64,000 nt of DNA, taken from assembly GCF_900182835.1 (NCBI RefSeq), contig NZ_FXUB01000003.1, forward strand, positions 151,928 through 215,927, in the 5' to 3' direction. The notes beneath the pieces are model-generated. The model had not been told where the DNA came from, made no database searches, and saw only the letters and a program-made list of their open reading frames with translations. Numbering within the stretch: position 1 is the stretch's first letter; each line of letters opens with the position of its first letter. This document shows, piece by piece, positions 17,831 to 32,242 of this stretch. The position numbers were made by a program, and so were the translations under genes. Source of the DNA: Desulfurobacterium pacificum. Its GTDB lineage: Bacteria; Aquificota; Aquificia; Desulfurobacteriales; Desulfurobacteriaceae.

Positions 17831-18774
17831 GATTTAAAGTTACCGAAAAGGTTTTTAAAGAGGCTGAAAAAGAGGGGAGCGCGAGGGAGTTTTTCTTTAA
17901 GCTGTGTGAACTGCTTTCTGACGGAGAGCTTAGCAGAAAAGTTTTGAAGAAGCTATCTAAGGAAGAACAAGAAAAAGTTGTCTTTTCTTTGGTTAAAGAG
18001 AATGGGTTAGAGAGGTATTTTAAGCTCTCTGATAATCTCTTTGCTTCCTTGAGAAAAGCGTTCAGGGCGAAATACAGGCTTAACGTTGAGAAGGAATGGG
18101 AAGAGAAACTCTCTAACTGGCGAAAGGAATTTGAGGAAGCGCTTGATAGGGCGGTTGTTAGTTATCTGCTAAAAGCAGAGGGTAGAGAAATTGTTTATCA
18201 GCTTTACCTAAAAGGCTGGATAGTCGCTTCAGACGTTGTGAATGAGTTTAAGGGTAGCGGTGAGGATTTTGGTAAATGGGTGATGGAGAGGGGGGATTTT
18301 TCTTTTCTTGCATTGCGAATTGAAAAGTGGCTTGAACTTAAGCCGTTTAAGCGAAGAGAAAAGATTTTAAGAGATATTTTGAAAGCCTATGAACTTGGTT
18401 GCCTTGAGCTTGCCATTTACGGTTTGTTTCCCCAAACGGAAGGGGTTATCTGGGATACCTTTTTGAAGGAAAACGTTGTTGAGGCGGATTTAGAAAGTCT
18501 TATAAGGAAGAGAAACAGGAAGTTCGTTACCATTCAGTATGCCGTTAAGTTAATTGTTGAGAAGCTTTTGGGGAAAGATGAGATTCCGGATTTTTTTGAT
18601 TGGGTCAGGTTTGTTGATTACAAGGAAGGAACGCTTAACAGGCACGCGATACAGCACGGCGTTGCGGTGAATTTCGGGACGAAGGAGAACTTTTTAAGGT
18701 TGTTCCTGTTTTTAGATTTTTTAGCAGAAATCGTTTTTTACCTTACAAAATCACCATCTCGTCGCGGTGGATGA
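17827..18774 (+). CDS. Hypothetical protein with C-terminal HEPN-like R-x4-H motif
   Basis: 315 aa, almost all helical and highly charged, with no membrane segment. Near the C-terminus (residue ~275) is LNRHAIQHGVAVNFGTKEN, containing R-x4-H as in HEPN ribonucleases, embedded in a helix pair followed by FLFLDFLAEIV. Many HEPN proteins act in toxin or antiphage systems, but no antitoxin gene is obvious next to it. Its end overlaps proB by 32 nt tail to tail. The function is a guess from the motif alone. Confidence 0.7.
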   Translation: MRFKVTEKVFKEAEKEGSAREFFFKLCELLSDGELSRKVLKKLSKEEQEKVVFSLVKENGLERYFKLSDNLFASLRKAFRAKYRLNVEKEWEEKLSNWRKEFEEALDRAVVSYLLKAEGREIVYQLYLKGWIVASDVVNEFKGSGEDFGKWVMERGDFSFLALRIEKWLELKPFKRREKILRDILKAYELGCLELAIYGLFPQTEGVIWDTFLKENVVEADLESLIRKRNRKFVTIQYAVKLIVEKLLGKDEIPDFFDWVRFVDYKEGTLNRHAIQHGVAVNFGTKENFLRLFLFLDFLAEIVFYLTKSPSRRGG

Positions 18775-19798
18775 AAGCTTTTTTAAAAGAGCAAAGCTGG
18801 TCAGGGTTACACCTGACAATTCCCTTTCCTATCAGTTTACCGTTAAGGTCAAATATTTCCACTGCATCGCCTTTTCTGAAGTCACCTTCCACTTTTTTTA
18901 CGCCTTTTGAAAGGAGGCTTTTGCCACTTTCTGTAATGGCTTTTACCGCTCCATCGTCTATGAATACTTTTCCTTTCGGTTTCATCAAGTATAGGATTCT
19001 GTAGCTTTTCGCTTTTAGTTTCTTTGCAGGTAGGAACAACGTGCCGATTCTTTCGCCTTTTAAGATTCGTTCTATAACGTTTTCTTCCCTTCCGCCTGCT
19101 ATTATTACCGGGATTCCTTTCTGGGAGGCTTTGACGGCGGCTTCAACTTTAGTCCACATTCCTCCCGTTCCAAACGTAGTTTTTCCTTTAAAGTCGCAAA
19201 AACTTTCTAACTCTTTCGGGTCTTCAACTACAGGTATGAGTTTTGCGTCTTTGTGCTTGTTGGGGTCTTTGTCGTATAAACCGTTTGTCACCGTTAACAT
19301 TATGAGAATGTCTGCTTCAAACAGAACGGCAACGTGGGCTGAAAGGTTGTCGTTGTCTCCTATTTTTATCTCTTCTACCGAAACGGTGTCGTTTTCGTTA
19401 ACGATGGGTATGGTTTTAAACTTCATGAGGGCGTCTAAAGTGTTCTTTGCGTTTATGAAACGTTCTTTTGAGCGTAAATCTTCTGCCGTTAGTAGAACCT
19501 GGGCGATTTCTCTGCCGTGTTTTTTGAAAGCTTTTCTATATTCTGCCATTAGGTAAGGTTGACCAATTGCTGAAAGTGCTTGCTTTTCCTGAAGTGAAAA
19601 GGGCTTTCTGTTGAGCTTAATGGCTTTTATGCCTGCTAAAACGGCACCTGAACTTACTAAGACAACTTCCTTTCCGGCGTTTGATACGTTCGCTATCTGT
19701 TTAGCCAGATTCTCAATAAAATCGCTGTTGAGTCCGTTTTCGCCGGATAGTAGCTGAGAGCCTACCTTTATTACTATTCTTTTAGCCTTCTGAAGCAT
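18743..19798 (-). CDS. proB: Glutamate 5-kinase
   Basis: First step of proline synthesis: ATP-dependent phosphorylation of glutamate. Amino acid kinase fold with the N-terminus [11 protein letters not shown], the motif [17 protein letters not shown] and [18 protein letters not shown]-terminal PUA domain runs from about residue 270. 351 aa, standard. It overlaps obg by 17 nt. proA is not in the window. Confidence 0.95.
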   Translation of the reverse strand: MLQKAKRIVIKVGSQLLSGENGLNSDFIENLAKQIANVSNAGKEVVLVSSGAVLAGIKAIKLNRKPFSLQEKQALSAIGQPYLMAEYRKAFKKHGREIAQVLLTAEDLRSKERFINAKNTLDALMKFKTIPIVNENDTVSVEEIKIGDNDNLSAHVAVLFEADILIMLTVTNGLYDKDPNKHKDAKLIPVVEDPKELESFCDFKGKTTFGTGGMWTKVEAAVKASQKGIPVIIAGGREENVIERILKGERIGTLFLPAKKLKAKSYRILYLMKPKGKVFIDDGAVKAITESGKSLLSKGVKKVEGDFRKGDAVEIFDLNGKLIGKGIVRCNPDQLCSFKKAFIHRDEMVIL

Positions 19799-20804
19799 CT
19801 TCTTTCTCTAACTCCTTGAGCTTTTGAGCTACGAAATACATAAGTTCGTCAAGTCCTTCGCCGGTTACTGCCGAAATGGCAAAGAAAGGATAACCTTTTT
19901 TGTTGAAGTATTCCTTTAGTTTTTCTATTTTGCTTCTATCGGTAAGAGCGTCAATTTTCGTTCCTACAACTATTTGCGGCTTTTGGGTGAGCTCTTCTGA
20001 GTAGAGTTTTAATTCTTCGTTGATTTTTTCAAAGGCTTCTTCCGGCGTTCTCGTCGGGTCTGTCAGGTCTATCAGATGGAGCAGCAGTTTTGTCCTTTCT
20101 ACGTGCCTCAGGAATTCATGTCCTAAACCTTTGCCTGCGTGTGCACCTTCTATAAGACCGGGGATATCTGCAACAACGAAAGAGTAGTCTCCAGCCTTTG
20201 CAACGCCTAAGATGGGGCGTAAGGTGGTGAAGGGGTAATCGGCGATTTCGGGTTTGGCTGCGGTGATGCGGGAGAGGAGGGTGGATTTTCCGGCATTTGG
20301 AAATCCTACAAGTCCTACGTCTGCTAAAAGTTTAAGTTCAAGTTCTATCCATCTTTCTTCGCCTGGCTCTCCCGGTTCTGCGAAGTCTGGCGCCTGGCGG
20401 GTTGGCGTTACGAACGCCGCGTTGCCTCTTCCGCCTCTTCCACCTTTTGCCACTACCAGTTTTTGTCCGTGTTCGGTTAAATCTCCTAAAACTTCGCCAG
20501 TTTCTGCATCTTTGACGACAGTTCCTACCGGGACTTTTATGATTAGGTCCTTTCCGCTTCTTCCCGTTTTCTTACTTCCTTCTCCGTGCCTTCCTCTTTC
20601 TGCTTTGTATTGACGTTTGTATTTAAAGTCAAGTAGGGTGTGGACATTTCTGTCGGCTTCTAATATGACATCACCGCCTTTTCCGCCGTCTCCGCCGGCA
20701 GGACCACCTTTGGGAACGAACTTTTCCCTTCTGAACGCTACGCAGCCGTTTCCGCCGCGTCCGCCTTGAACGAAGATTTTTGCTTTATCTATGAAAGTTG
20801 CCAC
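19782..20804 (-). CDS. obg: Obg/CgtA family GTPase
   Basis: Ribosome-associated GTPase. The glycine-rich Obg domain occupies residues 1-158 ([28 protein letters not shown]). The G domain shows [21 protein letters not shown], and a TKID base-recognition motif. 340 aa, lacking the variable C-terminal domain. GTG start at 20804 with AAGGAGG before it. The start codon lies in one arm of an 11-bp inverted repeat (20800-20866). Confidence 0.96.
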   Translation of the reverse strand: MATFIDKAKIFVQGGRGGNGCVAFRREKFVPKGGPAGGDGGKGGDVILEADRNVHTLLDFKYKRQYKAERGRHGEGSKKTGRSGKDLIIKVPVGTVVKDAETGEVLGDLTEHGQKLVVAKGGRGGRGNAAFVTPTRQAPDFAEPGEPGEERWIELELKLLADVGLVGFPNAGKSTLLSRITAAKPEIADYPFTTLRPILGVAKAGDYSFVVADIPGLIEGAHAGKGLGHEFLRHVERTKLLLHLIDLTDPTRTPEEAFEKINEELKLYSEELTQKPQIVVGTKIDALTDRSKIEKLKEYFNKKGYPFFAISAVTGEGLDELMYFVAQKLKELEKEDASEG

Positions 20805-20866
20805 AGTTACCTCCTTAATGGTCGGGCAAAAGAATCTGCCTTAATTATAAGGTAAGTAACTGTGGC
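20800..20866 (-). promoter_or_regulatory. Inverted repeat enclosing the obg start, with internal promoter
   Basis: GCCACAGTTAC (20800-20810, covering the obg start codon and ending next to the ribosome site) and its exact complement GTAACTGTGGC (20856-20866) are 45 bp apart. Between them is a minus-strand promoter: -10 TATAAT (20844-20849), with -35 TTTATA (20867-20872) at 17 bp. A transcript from this promoter lacks the distal arm. A read-through transcript from the upstream lipoprotein gene would carry both arms and could hide the obg start. Confidence 0.5.
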
Positions 20867-20874
20867 TATAAATT

Positions 20875-22554
20875 TTATTTCCCGATAAATTCTGGTTCGT
20901 CATCGTAATAGTCATCTTTACTAACGACGGACTCTACCATCTGACGCAGGTTATCATAGGCGTCGCGGCTTCCCCATATTCCGTAAATAGTTTTGTTGTT
21001 TATTTCGTTAAGTAGGTTTTGTATCGTTTCGTTATCGCAGGATATCTGGAAGTATCCGCTTCCAGAAATGAATAGAATGAAGTTACTATCTGCTTTGCAT
21101 ATTCCTGCATCTGCCATGTAACTTGAACAGGGAATCTGGAATGTCATATCAGGTGTAAAGGTGAAGTTTGCAGAACCGGAACCATAAGCGGTGGGATAAG
21201 TATCATAATATGTGAAATTTACATTGCTATAGCTGGAATAATACTTACTGTCATTTACCTGAATTTCACCCTGTCCCCTTGTGGAAATGGAATGATTGGC
21301 TATTCTCAGAACAATATCCTGAGCGACGCCTTCGTTTCCGCTGAATAATATGTCATCATCGGTGTAGTATGAAACTTTGCCACCGCTGAAGGTGATTCCG
21401 TCATGGTAATCACTATCGCTGCCAATCAGCGTTAAGACGTTCAGAAGGTCATTTTCGCTGGCTTTTGTGTATGTTATGGATGAACCGTCAATGGATAGGG
21501 TAACTCTTTCCAGAGCTGGACTTTCTGAATAGAAAGGGTTATCGATAAGGATACCGGCAAATCCTTTTTCATTGATGGTATGGATTAGTATGGCTTTAAG
21601 ACCTTCTTCACCACTGGGCTGGAGAACCAGTATTGGGTAATTTATGAAAGTAATGGTAGGTGAAGTATAAGGGGATATTACTTTGTAATGTTCCATATCT
21701 GAAAAAATGAATGGGAAAGAGATAATAAATGTCCCATTTCCAGAATTATCGGTGTAGGAACCAATGATCTGGTCGGCTCTTATCTCAATTGGTTTTAAAG
21801 ATAAAGTGTAATTGTCATCTCCTGCTTTTCCTTTTAATTCTTTGCTGGTTTTGAAAAACGAAAGTTTTTCGGATGATTCAATCAGAGTCTCAGGATTACT
21901 ATTTTCCAGTTCTAACTTTTTTCTCAATCGGTAGAATTTAACCCTTGTTTCATCTACAACAGTTGAATTACTTTCCATACAGTTTGCAAAACTTTCGCTA
22001 TCTCTGAGAGAAGTATCAAGACAATAAACTAATTTCTCTCTGTTCCTTTCCCAGAATCTGTAAAAGTTTTTCTCTGGAGGCAGGAAGTTTGCACATACTG
22101 AGGAATTAAAGGAGGAAAAATCCCACGTTGTTATGGAAGAGTTTGTTGTGCACGTCTGAGCTAAATTTTCCAGATATATTGCCAGATCAAGACCGATAGT
22201 TTCATTTTCTGTTCCGTTAAAAATGAAGTCTGTAGGTTTGATAACTTTGTTGTTAACTTTGTTTGAAGGGATAGTTCCCAGGTATATCGGTCCATTTTCT
22301 GTGTTTAGATAGACGTTAAGATTTCCTCCACTGTAATTTTTTATTGTGTATTTCCCCAGTTCATTGGTTTGATTGCATAGGGGGGAAGTAACGGAGCTGC
22401 CTTCCGGGCATACTGTTAGTCCTTTTATGAAGGCATCGTATATCGATCCGCTTGCTGTTGTTGATGTGTTGCTTGAGATGTTACCACTGCCACAACTTGC
22501 CAGGAAGATGATACATAAACTACTGAATGCCAGTTTTGTTCGTAGATTTCTCAT
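20875..22554 (-). CDS. Large secreted lipoprotein, unknown family
   Basis: 559 aa. The signal peptide with lipobox FLASC (Cys21) is followed by a Ser/Thr/Asn-rich linker (GSGNISSNTSTTASG) and then a beta-rich, Asn/Tyr/Ser-rich body with a few Cys pairs (VCPEGSS, PLCNQTN). It looks like a surface-exposed envelope protein. ATG 22554 is preceded by GGAGGAG. I do not recognise domains. It is the next gene upstream of obg on the same strand. Confidence 0.8.
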   Translation of the reverse strand: MRNLRTKLAFSSLCIIFLASCGSGNISSNTSTTASGSIYDAFIKGLTVCPEGSSVTSPLCNQTNELGKYTIKNYSGGNLNVYLNTENGPIYLGTIPSNKVNNKVIKPTDFIFNGTENETIGLDLAIYLENLAQTCTTNSSITTWDFSSFNSSVCANFLPPEKNFYRFWERNREKLVYCLDTSLRDSESFANCMESNSTVVDETRVKFYRLRKKLELENSNPETLIESSEKLSFFKTSKELKGKAGDDNYTLSLKPIEIRADQIIGSYTDNSGNGTFIISFPFIFSDMEHYKVISPYTSPTITFINYPILVLQPSGEEGLKAILIHTINEKGFAGILIDNPFYSESPALERVTLSIDGSSITYTKASENDLLNVLTLIGSDSDYHDGITFSGGKVSYYTDDDILFSGNEGVAQDIVLRIANHSISTRGQGEIQVNDSKYYSSYSNVNFTYYDTYPTAYGSGSANFTFTPDMTFQIPCSSYMADAGICKADSNFILFISGSGYFQISCDNETIQNLLNEINNKTIYGIWGSRDAYDNLRQMVESVVSKDDYYDDEPEFIGK

Positions 22555-22648
22555 ATTCTCCTCCGAGATAGGTTCTGATTTAATAATAACTTTTTTATTT
22601 GATTTTTCAATGTGGAAAATAATTTTTTTATTTTCAAGAGAATGATGG

Positions 22649-22677
22649 TTAACTCTTAAGAGCTTGTCCTGTATAAT
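22649..22677 (+). promoter_or_regulatory. Sigma-70 promoter upstream of the 22719 gene
   Basis: -35 TTAACT (22649-22654), 17-bp spacer, -10 TATAAT (22672-22677). It lies in the divergent gap between the large lipoprotein gene and the 22719 gene. Confidence 0.55.
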
Positions 22678-22718
22678 CCTATTTTCAATTAGATGTTTTG
22701 GTTGATGAGGAGGTTGTT

Positions 22719-23030
22719 GTGGATTTTGAAAAGGAAAAGTTTTTTGAAGAGACTTTTCCCAACTTTTACAGATTGCTTACTGACGTTGCTATGGGAGTTG
22801 AGGAAGGAAGGTCGGAGTGGGACGTTGTAAGGGAAGTTGTTACCGATTGTGAAACTGCAGAAAGTTTGATTGAAGAGATTGAGAAGTTTTTGAAGGAAAA
22901 TCCTGCTCAGTTTGAGCACGTTGTTGAGGACGTTGGAAACAATTACTTTGATGATACAGATGACTTTTTGAGATGGGTTGAACAAATTAAGAGGTACGTT
23001 TTGTCTGTTAAGGGGAGGTTGTGCAAATAG
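22719..23030 (+). CDS. Small acidic hypothetical protein, 103 aa
   Basis: Soluble, acidic, predicted all-helical (FEETFPNFYRLLTDVAMGV, EIEKFLKENPAQFEHVVEDV). I do not recognise it. I chose GTG 22719 because GAGGAGG (22707-22713) lies 5 nt upstream; earlier in-frame starts would place that site inside the gene. It abuts the methyltransferase gene (TAG then GTG), suggesting co-expression. Confidence 0.7.
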   Translation: MDFEKEKFFEETFPNFYRLLTDVAMGVEEGRSEWDVVREVVTDCETAESLIEEIEKFLKENPAQFEHVVEDVGNNYFDDTDDFLRWVEQIKRYVLSVKGRLCK

Positions 23031-23774
23031 GTGCGAGAAGATTGGGATTTATCAAGCTTTTTGAATGAAAAGATGTGGTTTTATCAGAAGAAGGATGGGT
23101 TTAGATTTGGAACTGATACGTTTCTGCTTGCCGATTTTGTTCGTTTGAAGGGTAATGAGTATATAGCCGATTTAGGAACGGGATGTGGGGTTATACCGAT
23201 TCTTCTGTTAAAGAAATATAAAGACGTTAAAGCGTTGGCGATTGATGTTTTGGCTGAGAACGTTGAACTTACAAAAGAAAATGCCCGTCTTAACGGCGTT
23301 GAAGATAGATTGGATGTGAGGCTTTTGAATGTAAAGGATGTCAGGAGAGAAGTGAGGGGTGGGATTTTTGACGTTGTTGTATCTAATCCTCCTTTTATAG
23401 AAGCTGGAACAGGTAATGTGGCTTCCAACTACCATAGGGCTGTTGCGAGGCAGGAGTTAGAGGCAAGGTTAGAGGATTTTGTTTTTGCAGCTGCTTATTT
23501 GCTAAAGAATAAGGGAAGTTTTTACGTTCTTTTACCTGTTCAGAGGTTTGTTGATGTTTTATGTTTGATGAGGAGTTATAAGTTAGAGCCTAAAAGAGTT
23601 CGTTTTATTCAGCCAGATTATGAAAGTGGTGCAAATCTCTTTTTGCTGGAAGGTAGGAAGAACAGCGGGAAGGGTTTAGTTGTAGAGCCTCCACTTGTTG
23701 TGTATTGCGACAGTAAGAAAAGGGTATATACTAAAGAGGTGGAAGAGAAGTATGGGGGATTTTTTGAAGGGTAG
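23031..23774 (+). CDS. SAM-dependent methyltransferase, TrmN6/YfiC-like
   Basis: 247 aa class I methyltransferase. SAM loop DLGTGCGVIPILLLK, acidic residue in IDVLAEN, and the base-amine catalytic motif SNPPFIEAG (N-P-P-F), which marks N6-adenine or related amine methylation. The overall pattern fits the YfiC group that methylates tRNA1-Val A37; a protein substrate is possible. GTG start. It overlaps the DUF4911 gene by 23 nt. Confidence 0.85.
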   Translation: MREDWDLSSFLNEKMWFYQKKDGFRFGTDTFLLADFVRLKGNEYIADLGTGCGVIPILLLKKYKDVKALAIDVLAENVELTKENARLNGVEDRLDVRLLNVKDVRREVRGGIFDVVVSNPPFIEAGTGNVASNYHRAVARQELEARLEDFVFAAAYLLKNKGSFYVLLPVQRFVDVLCLMRSYKLEPKRVRFIQPDYESGANLFLLEGRKNSGKGLVVEPPLVVYCDSKKRVYTKEVEEKYGGFFEG

Positions 23775-24012
23775 GAATTTAGTCTGTGAAGTTGATGTGA
23801 AAGATATTGCATTTATTAACGCCATATTTGAGTGGTATCACGAGATTGCTACTGTTAGAACGAGAGATAGAAAGAAAGGTTTGATTGAACTCTGGATAGC
23901 ACCTGATTTTTATGATGAAGCAATGAAAGCTGTTGATTGGCTTGTAAATGGTGGTTTTGTGAAAAAGTTTAAGATAATTGAAGAGGTTGGTGATGATTGG
24001 TGGCGGGAGTAA
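23752..24012 (+). CDS. DUF4911 family protein
   Basis: 86 aa. The core DIAFINAIFEWYHEIATVRT followed by KKGLIELWIAPDFYDEA fits DUF4911, a small family of unknown role. I use ATG 23752, which has GGAAGAG just upstream and removes an N-terminal stretch unlike the family. It overlaps the methyltransferase end (23 nt). The GGGGGATTTTTT motif (23754-23765) falls exactly in its first codons. Confidence 0.75.
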   Translation: MGDFLKGRNLVCEVDVKDIAFINAIFEWYHEIATVRTRDRKKGLIELWIAPDFYDEAMKAVDWLVNGGFVKKFKIIEEVGDDWWRE

Positions 24013-24017
24013 TTTTT

Positions 24018-24461
24018 ATGTTGAAACGTAGGAATGGTGGATTTTCATTAATTGAATTGTTGTTAGTTTTAATTGTCTTAATTATTATAACTTCAATATC
24101 TGCTTTTGGCGTTTATAAATTGATTTCATACTATAAAGTAAGGACTTTTAGTGAAAAACTTTATTCAGAATTAGAATATGCAAGGTCTTTGGCGTATCAA
24201 AAGGGTAGTAGTGAGTTTAGAATAGAAAATGGTTACTGTAATGTGTATGCTCCTGTGGGAAGTTCTATTCCTGTAGTGGCGTTGAAAATACCGGAAAACG
24301 TTAATGTTACTTTAAGTTTATCTTTTTCTTCAGTTAATCAAGTTTTTAAACGTAATGGTTTGCCATATTATAATGGAACTATTAACGTTAGTGGGTATGG
24401 TTTCACCTTTAAAATAGTAATGGATAATATCAGCGGTAGAATTTATTTGGAAAAGGGATAA
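24018..24461 (+). CDS. Minor prepilin/pseudopilin, GspH/FimT type
   Basis: Starts MLKRRNGGFSLIELLLVLIVLI: leader ending in Gly-Gly, Phe+1, Glu+5 and a hydrophobic helix, as required for prepilin peptidase. ~147 aa with a short beta-rich head domain. ATG 24018 has GGGAG about 8 nt upstream. First of four pilin-like genes (to 26737) that are visibly more AT-rich than their surroundings. TAATG overlap with the next gene. Confidence 0.85.
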   Translation: MLKRRNGGFSLIELLLVLIVLIIITSISAFGVYKLISYYKVRTFSEKLYSELEYARSLAYQKGSSEFRIENGYCNVYAPVGSSIPVVALKIPENVNVTLSLSFSSVNQVFKRNGLPYYNGTINVSGYGFTFKIVMDNISGRIYLEKG

Positions 24462-24844
24462 TGAGAAGAAGAGGTTTTACAGTTATTGAGGTGTTAGTGG
24501 CTATGGTAATTATGATGATATCGGTACTTGCTTTAACTCTTGCGTTAATTTATGCAATCAAGTTTTCTAAATTGAATCTTCTTAGGGAACAAGCATTATA
24601 TAAAGCAGAAAAATTGGTTAACTATTTGGTTTCTCTCCCTTATACGGATACCTGCTTGCAAGCTGGAACTTATAACTGTTCGTCTGGAACTTCCTGTTGT
24701 GATGGTTTTGCAGGAGATAGGCAAGTATCTTATTCTGTTTCTGACAATGGTTCTGATTTAAAGAAGATAGAGGTTAATGTAGAGTTTAGTTATGGTTCAT
24801 ATAATGCAACTGTTCACCTTGAACGTTTGAAAGGAAACTGGTGA
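24461..24844 (+). CDS. Minor prepilin, GspI/PilV type
   Basis: MRRRGFTVIEVLVAMVIMMI gives a class III signal (G^F, Glu+5). 127 aa. The head domain has a closely spaced Cys set (TCLQAGTYNCSSGTSCCDG), so disulfides are likely. It starts one base before the previous stop ends and overlaps the next gene's ATG by 1 nt. Confidence 0.85.
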   Translation: MRRRGFTVIEVLVAMVIMMISVLALTLALIYAIKFSKLNLLREQALYKAEKLVNYLVSLPYTDTCLQAGTYNCSSGTSCCDGFAGDRQVSYSVSDNGSDLKKIEVNVEFSYGSYNATVHLERLKGNW

Positions 24845-25383
24845 TGAGAAAAGCTTTTTCACTCATAGAACTTTTAGTGACGATAGCTGTTGCTCTTTTA
24901 ATAATTGGAGGAGCAGTATATTTTTTTTCTAAGGCACTTACTAATAATATAGGAACTTTGTCATTTTCCAGGGGAAGTGTTTCTGTTTTTCAAGCTGTTA
25001 AAGTTATTGATAGCGACCTCTTGAAAGCTGGATATGGAATAAATGATACAAGTGTTTATCCTCCTGTTAGTTGGGATAATGTTAATAGGATACTAATTAT
25101 TAGGTATGTAGATTATGAAAAACCTGGTTGTGAAAATGCGACCTTTTCTTCTAGTTCTACTTGTAGTTATGTAGTTCAATATAAGTTGATTGATGGGAAC
25201 TTAGAAAGAAAGGTGAATGGTAGTTTGTTCATTCCTATGTTTGACAGTGGAGTTGTTGAAGTAAGTGATTTTAATGTTTCTTTTAATTCCACATCGCATG
25301 TTGTTAATTATAAGCTTGAAGGAACTCTAAATGGGAAATACTTTTCAATAGGAGATATTGTAATTTGTAGAAATTGGCGTTAA
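24844..25383 (+). CDS. Minor prepilin, GspJ/PilW type
   Basis: MRKAFSLIELLVTIAVALLI gives a class III signal (A^F, Glu+5). 179 aa with a longer head domain (DSDLLKAGYGINDTS, typical of PilW/GspJ N-termini after the helix). I use ATG 24844 (TGATG overlap) rather than GTG 24841. Two Cys (GCENATFSSSSTCSY) lie in the head. Confidence 0.85.
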   Translation: MRKAFSLIELLVTIAVALLIIGGAVYFFSKALTNNIGTLSFSRGSVSVFQAVKVIDSDLLKAGYGINDTSVYPPVSWDNVNRILIIRYVDYEKPGCENATFSSSSTCSYVVQYKLIDGNLERKVNGSLFIPMFDSGVVEVSDFNVSFNSTSHVVNYKLEGTLNGKYFSIGDIVICRNWR

Positions 25384-25402
25384 CCACAATAAGAGGATAA
25401 TT

Positions 25403-30431
<5,029 letters not shown>

Positions 30432-30446
30432 TAAGTTTCCTCCAGA

Positions 30447-31514
30447 TTAGAAAGTAAAGAAGTTCATTGCTTTTCTGACTTCTTCCATAGTTTCTTTAGC
30501 TATTTCCCTTGCTTTTTTAGAGCCTTCAACGAAAATTTGGGAAAGCGTTTCTTTGTCTGATAATAGTTTTTCTCTTTTTTCTCTAATCGGTGAGAGAAAG
30601 GTATTTAAGTTTTCAAAAAGTTGCTTTTTACATTGAACGCAGCCTATCTGTCCCTTTCTGCAGTTTTCTTCTATCTCTTTCACCTGTTTTTTGTCAGTGA
30701 ATATTTTATGGTAGGAGAATACAGAACATACTTCCGGATGTCCGGGGTCGGTTTTTCTCACTCTTGCCGGGTCTGTAACCATTGACATAACTTTTTTTCT
30801 GAGTTCTTCTTCTGTGTCTGAAAGATAAATACAGTTTCCATAGGATTTGCTCATTTTCCTTCCGTCAAGTCCGGGGAGTTTGGGCGCTTCTGAAAGATAA
30901 GGTCTTGGTTCAGGGAAAATATTACCGAAAAATCTATTGAACCTTCTTGTTATATCTCTTGACAGTTCAAGGTGTGGAAGCTGGTCAATGCCTACTGGAA
31001 CGGTGTCTGCTTTGTATATGATAATGTCTGCAGTTTGAAGAACAGGGTAACCTAAGAATCCGTAAGTTGCCAGGTCTCTATCTTTTAAGTTTTCCATCAT
31101 TTCCTTATAAGTGGGATTTCTTTCCAGCCATTTTACCGGTGTAATCATTGAAAGAAGCAGGTGGAGTTCTGCGTGTTCTTTTACCTGAGACTGAATAAAG
31201 AGAACGGACTTTTCCGGGTCAAGTCCTGCAGCTATCCAGTCTGCCATCATTTCCAAAGTATTTTGAGAAAGTTTGGAAGTGTCTTCATAAGACGTTGTTA
31301 TGGCGTGCCAGTCTGCAATGAAGAAAAAGCATTCAGCTTTATCCTGCAGTTCAATCCACGTTTTAAGTGCTCCAAAGTAGTTACCTAAATGAATTTTGCC
31401 GGTTGGGCGCATTCCTGATAAAACGCGTTTAATATCTTTAGGTTCTTCGTATTTCTCAAGGGCAATTTTCATTTCTTTGTCAACGTTGCTGACTAATAAC
31501 TCTTTCTGTGCCAT
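30447..31514 (-). CDS. trpS: Tryptophanyl-tRNA synthetase
   Basis: Class I enzyme: HIGH-type motif GKIHLGNYFGA, PTGKIHLGN region, and KMSKS in GRKMSKSYGN. 355 aa. Compared with usual TrpS (~330 aa) it has a ~28-residue N-terminal extension before VLSGMRPTGKIHLG. A CxxC pair (GCVQCKKQLFENL) lies in the anticodon-binding part, as in several thermophile enzymes. It begins 2 nt after the purC stop. Confidence 0.95.
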   Translation of the reverse strand: MAQKELLVSNVDKEMKIALEKYEEPKDIKRVLSGMRPTGKIHLGNYFGALKTWIELQDKAECFFFIADWHAITTSYEDTSKLSQNTLEMMADWIAAGLDPEKSVLFIQSQVKEHAELHLLLSMITPVKWLERNPTYKEMMENLKDRDLATYGFLGYPVLQTADIIIYKADTVPVGIDQLPHLELSRDITRRFNRFFGNIFPEPRPYLSEAPKLPGLDGRKMSKSYGNCIYLSDTEEELRKKVMSMVTDPARVRKTDPGHPEVCSVFSYHKIFTDKKQVKEIEENCRKGQIGCVQCKKQLFENLNTFLSPIREKREKLLSDKETLSQIFVEGSKKAREIAKETMEEVRKAMNFFTF

Positions 31515-31516
31515 TT

Positions 31517-32242
31517 TTACTCCTCTACTTTTTCGTATCTTTCCACTATTCTTCTATAAACTTCTTTATAGCTTTCTACTACTTTGCCCATATCTTTTCT
31601 AAATCTGTCTTTATCTAAAACTTCTCCTGAAGACTTATCCCATAGTCTGCAGGCGTCGGGTGTTATTTCATCTGCCAAGAGAATTTCGCCGTTGTGCCTG
31701 CCAAATTCAAGTTTGAAGTCAACTAACTGGATGTCTATTTCGTCAAAGAACTTTTTGAGAAGTTCGCTTACTTCAAGGGCTGTTTTTGTCATGAAACCCA
31801 GCTCTTCTCTTGTTGCCCATCCGAACATGTAAACGTGGTTTGGGCATACCATCGGGTCGTGAAGTTCGTCGTTTTTGTAGAAGTATTCTACTAACGGTTC
31901 TTTGAGGGGCGTTCCTTCTTTTACCCCGTATCTCCTTGAGAAACTACCGGCTGCTACGTTTCTGACTACTACTTCTACCGGTATTATTTCACATTTTTTG
32001 ACGAGCATTTCTCTTGGTGAGAGTCTTTCAACGAAGTGGGTTTTGATTCCGTGTTTTTCAAGGTATTCAAAGATTATGGTAGAAATAGAGCAGTTTATAA
32101 CGCCTTTGTCTTCTAAAACTTCTTTTTTTGCACCGTCAAAAGCGGTTGTATCATCTTTGAAGTATTGTATTACTAAGTTATCGCTGTCTGTTGTGTATAT
32201 GATTTTTGCCTTTCCTTCGTATAGTTTTTCTCTTTTTTCCAT
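31517..32242 (-). CDS. purC: SAICAR synthase (phosphoribosylaminoimidazole-succinocarboxamide synthase)
   Basis: 241 aa. Joins CAIR and aspartate in purine synthesis. Signature stretches: YEGKAKIIYTTDSDNLVIQYF at the start, VEVVVRNVAAGSFSRRYG and LADEITPDACRLWD. First gene of the minus-strand operon, facing purF across a 281-bp gap; two purine genes are thus divergent and could share control there. Confidence 0.96.
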   Translation of the reverse strand: MEKREKLYEGKAKIIYTTDSDNLVIQYFKDDTTAFDGAKKEVLEDKGVINCSISTIIFEYLEKHGIKTHFVERLSPREMLVKKCEIIPVEVVVRNVAAGSFSRRYGVKEGTPLKEPLVEYFYKNDELHDPMVCPNHVYMFGWATREELGFMTKTALEVSELLKKFFDEIDIQLVDFKLEFGRHNGEILLADEITPDACRLWDKSSGEVLDKDRFRKDMGKVVESYKEVYRRIVERYEKVEE

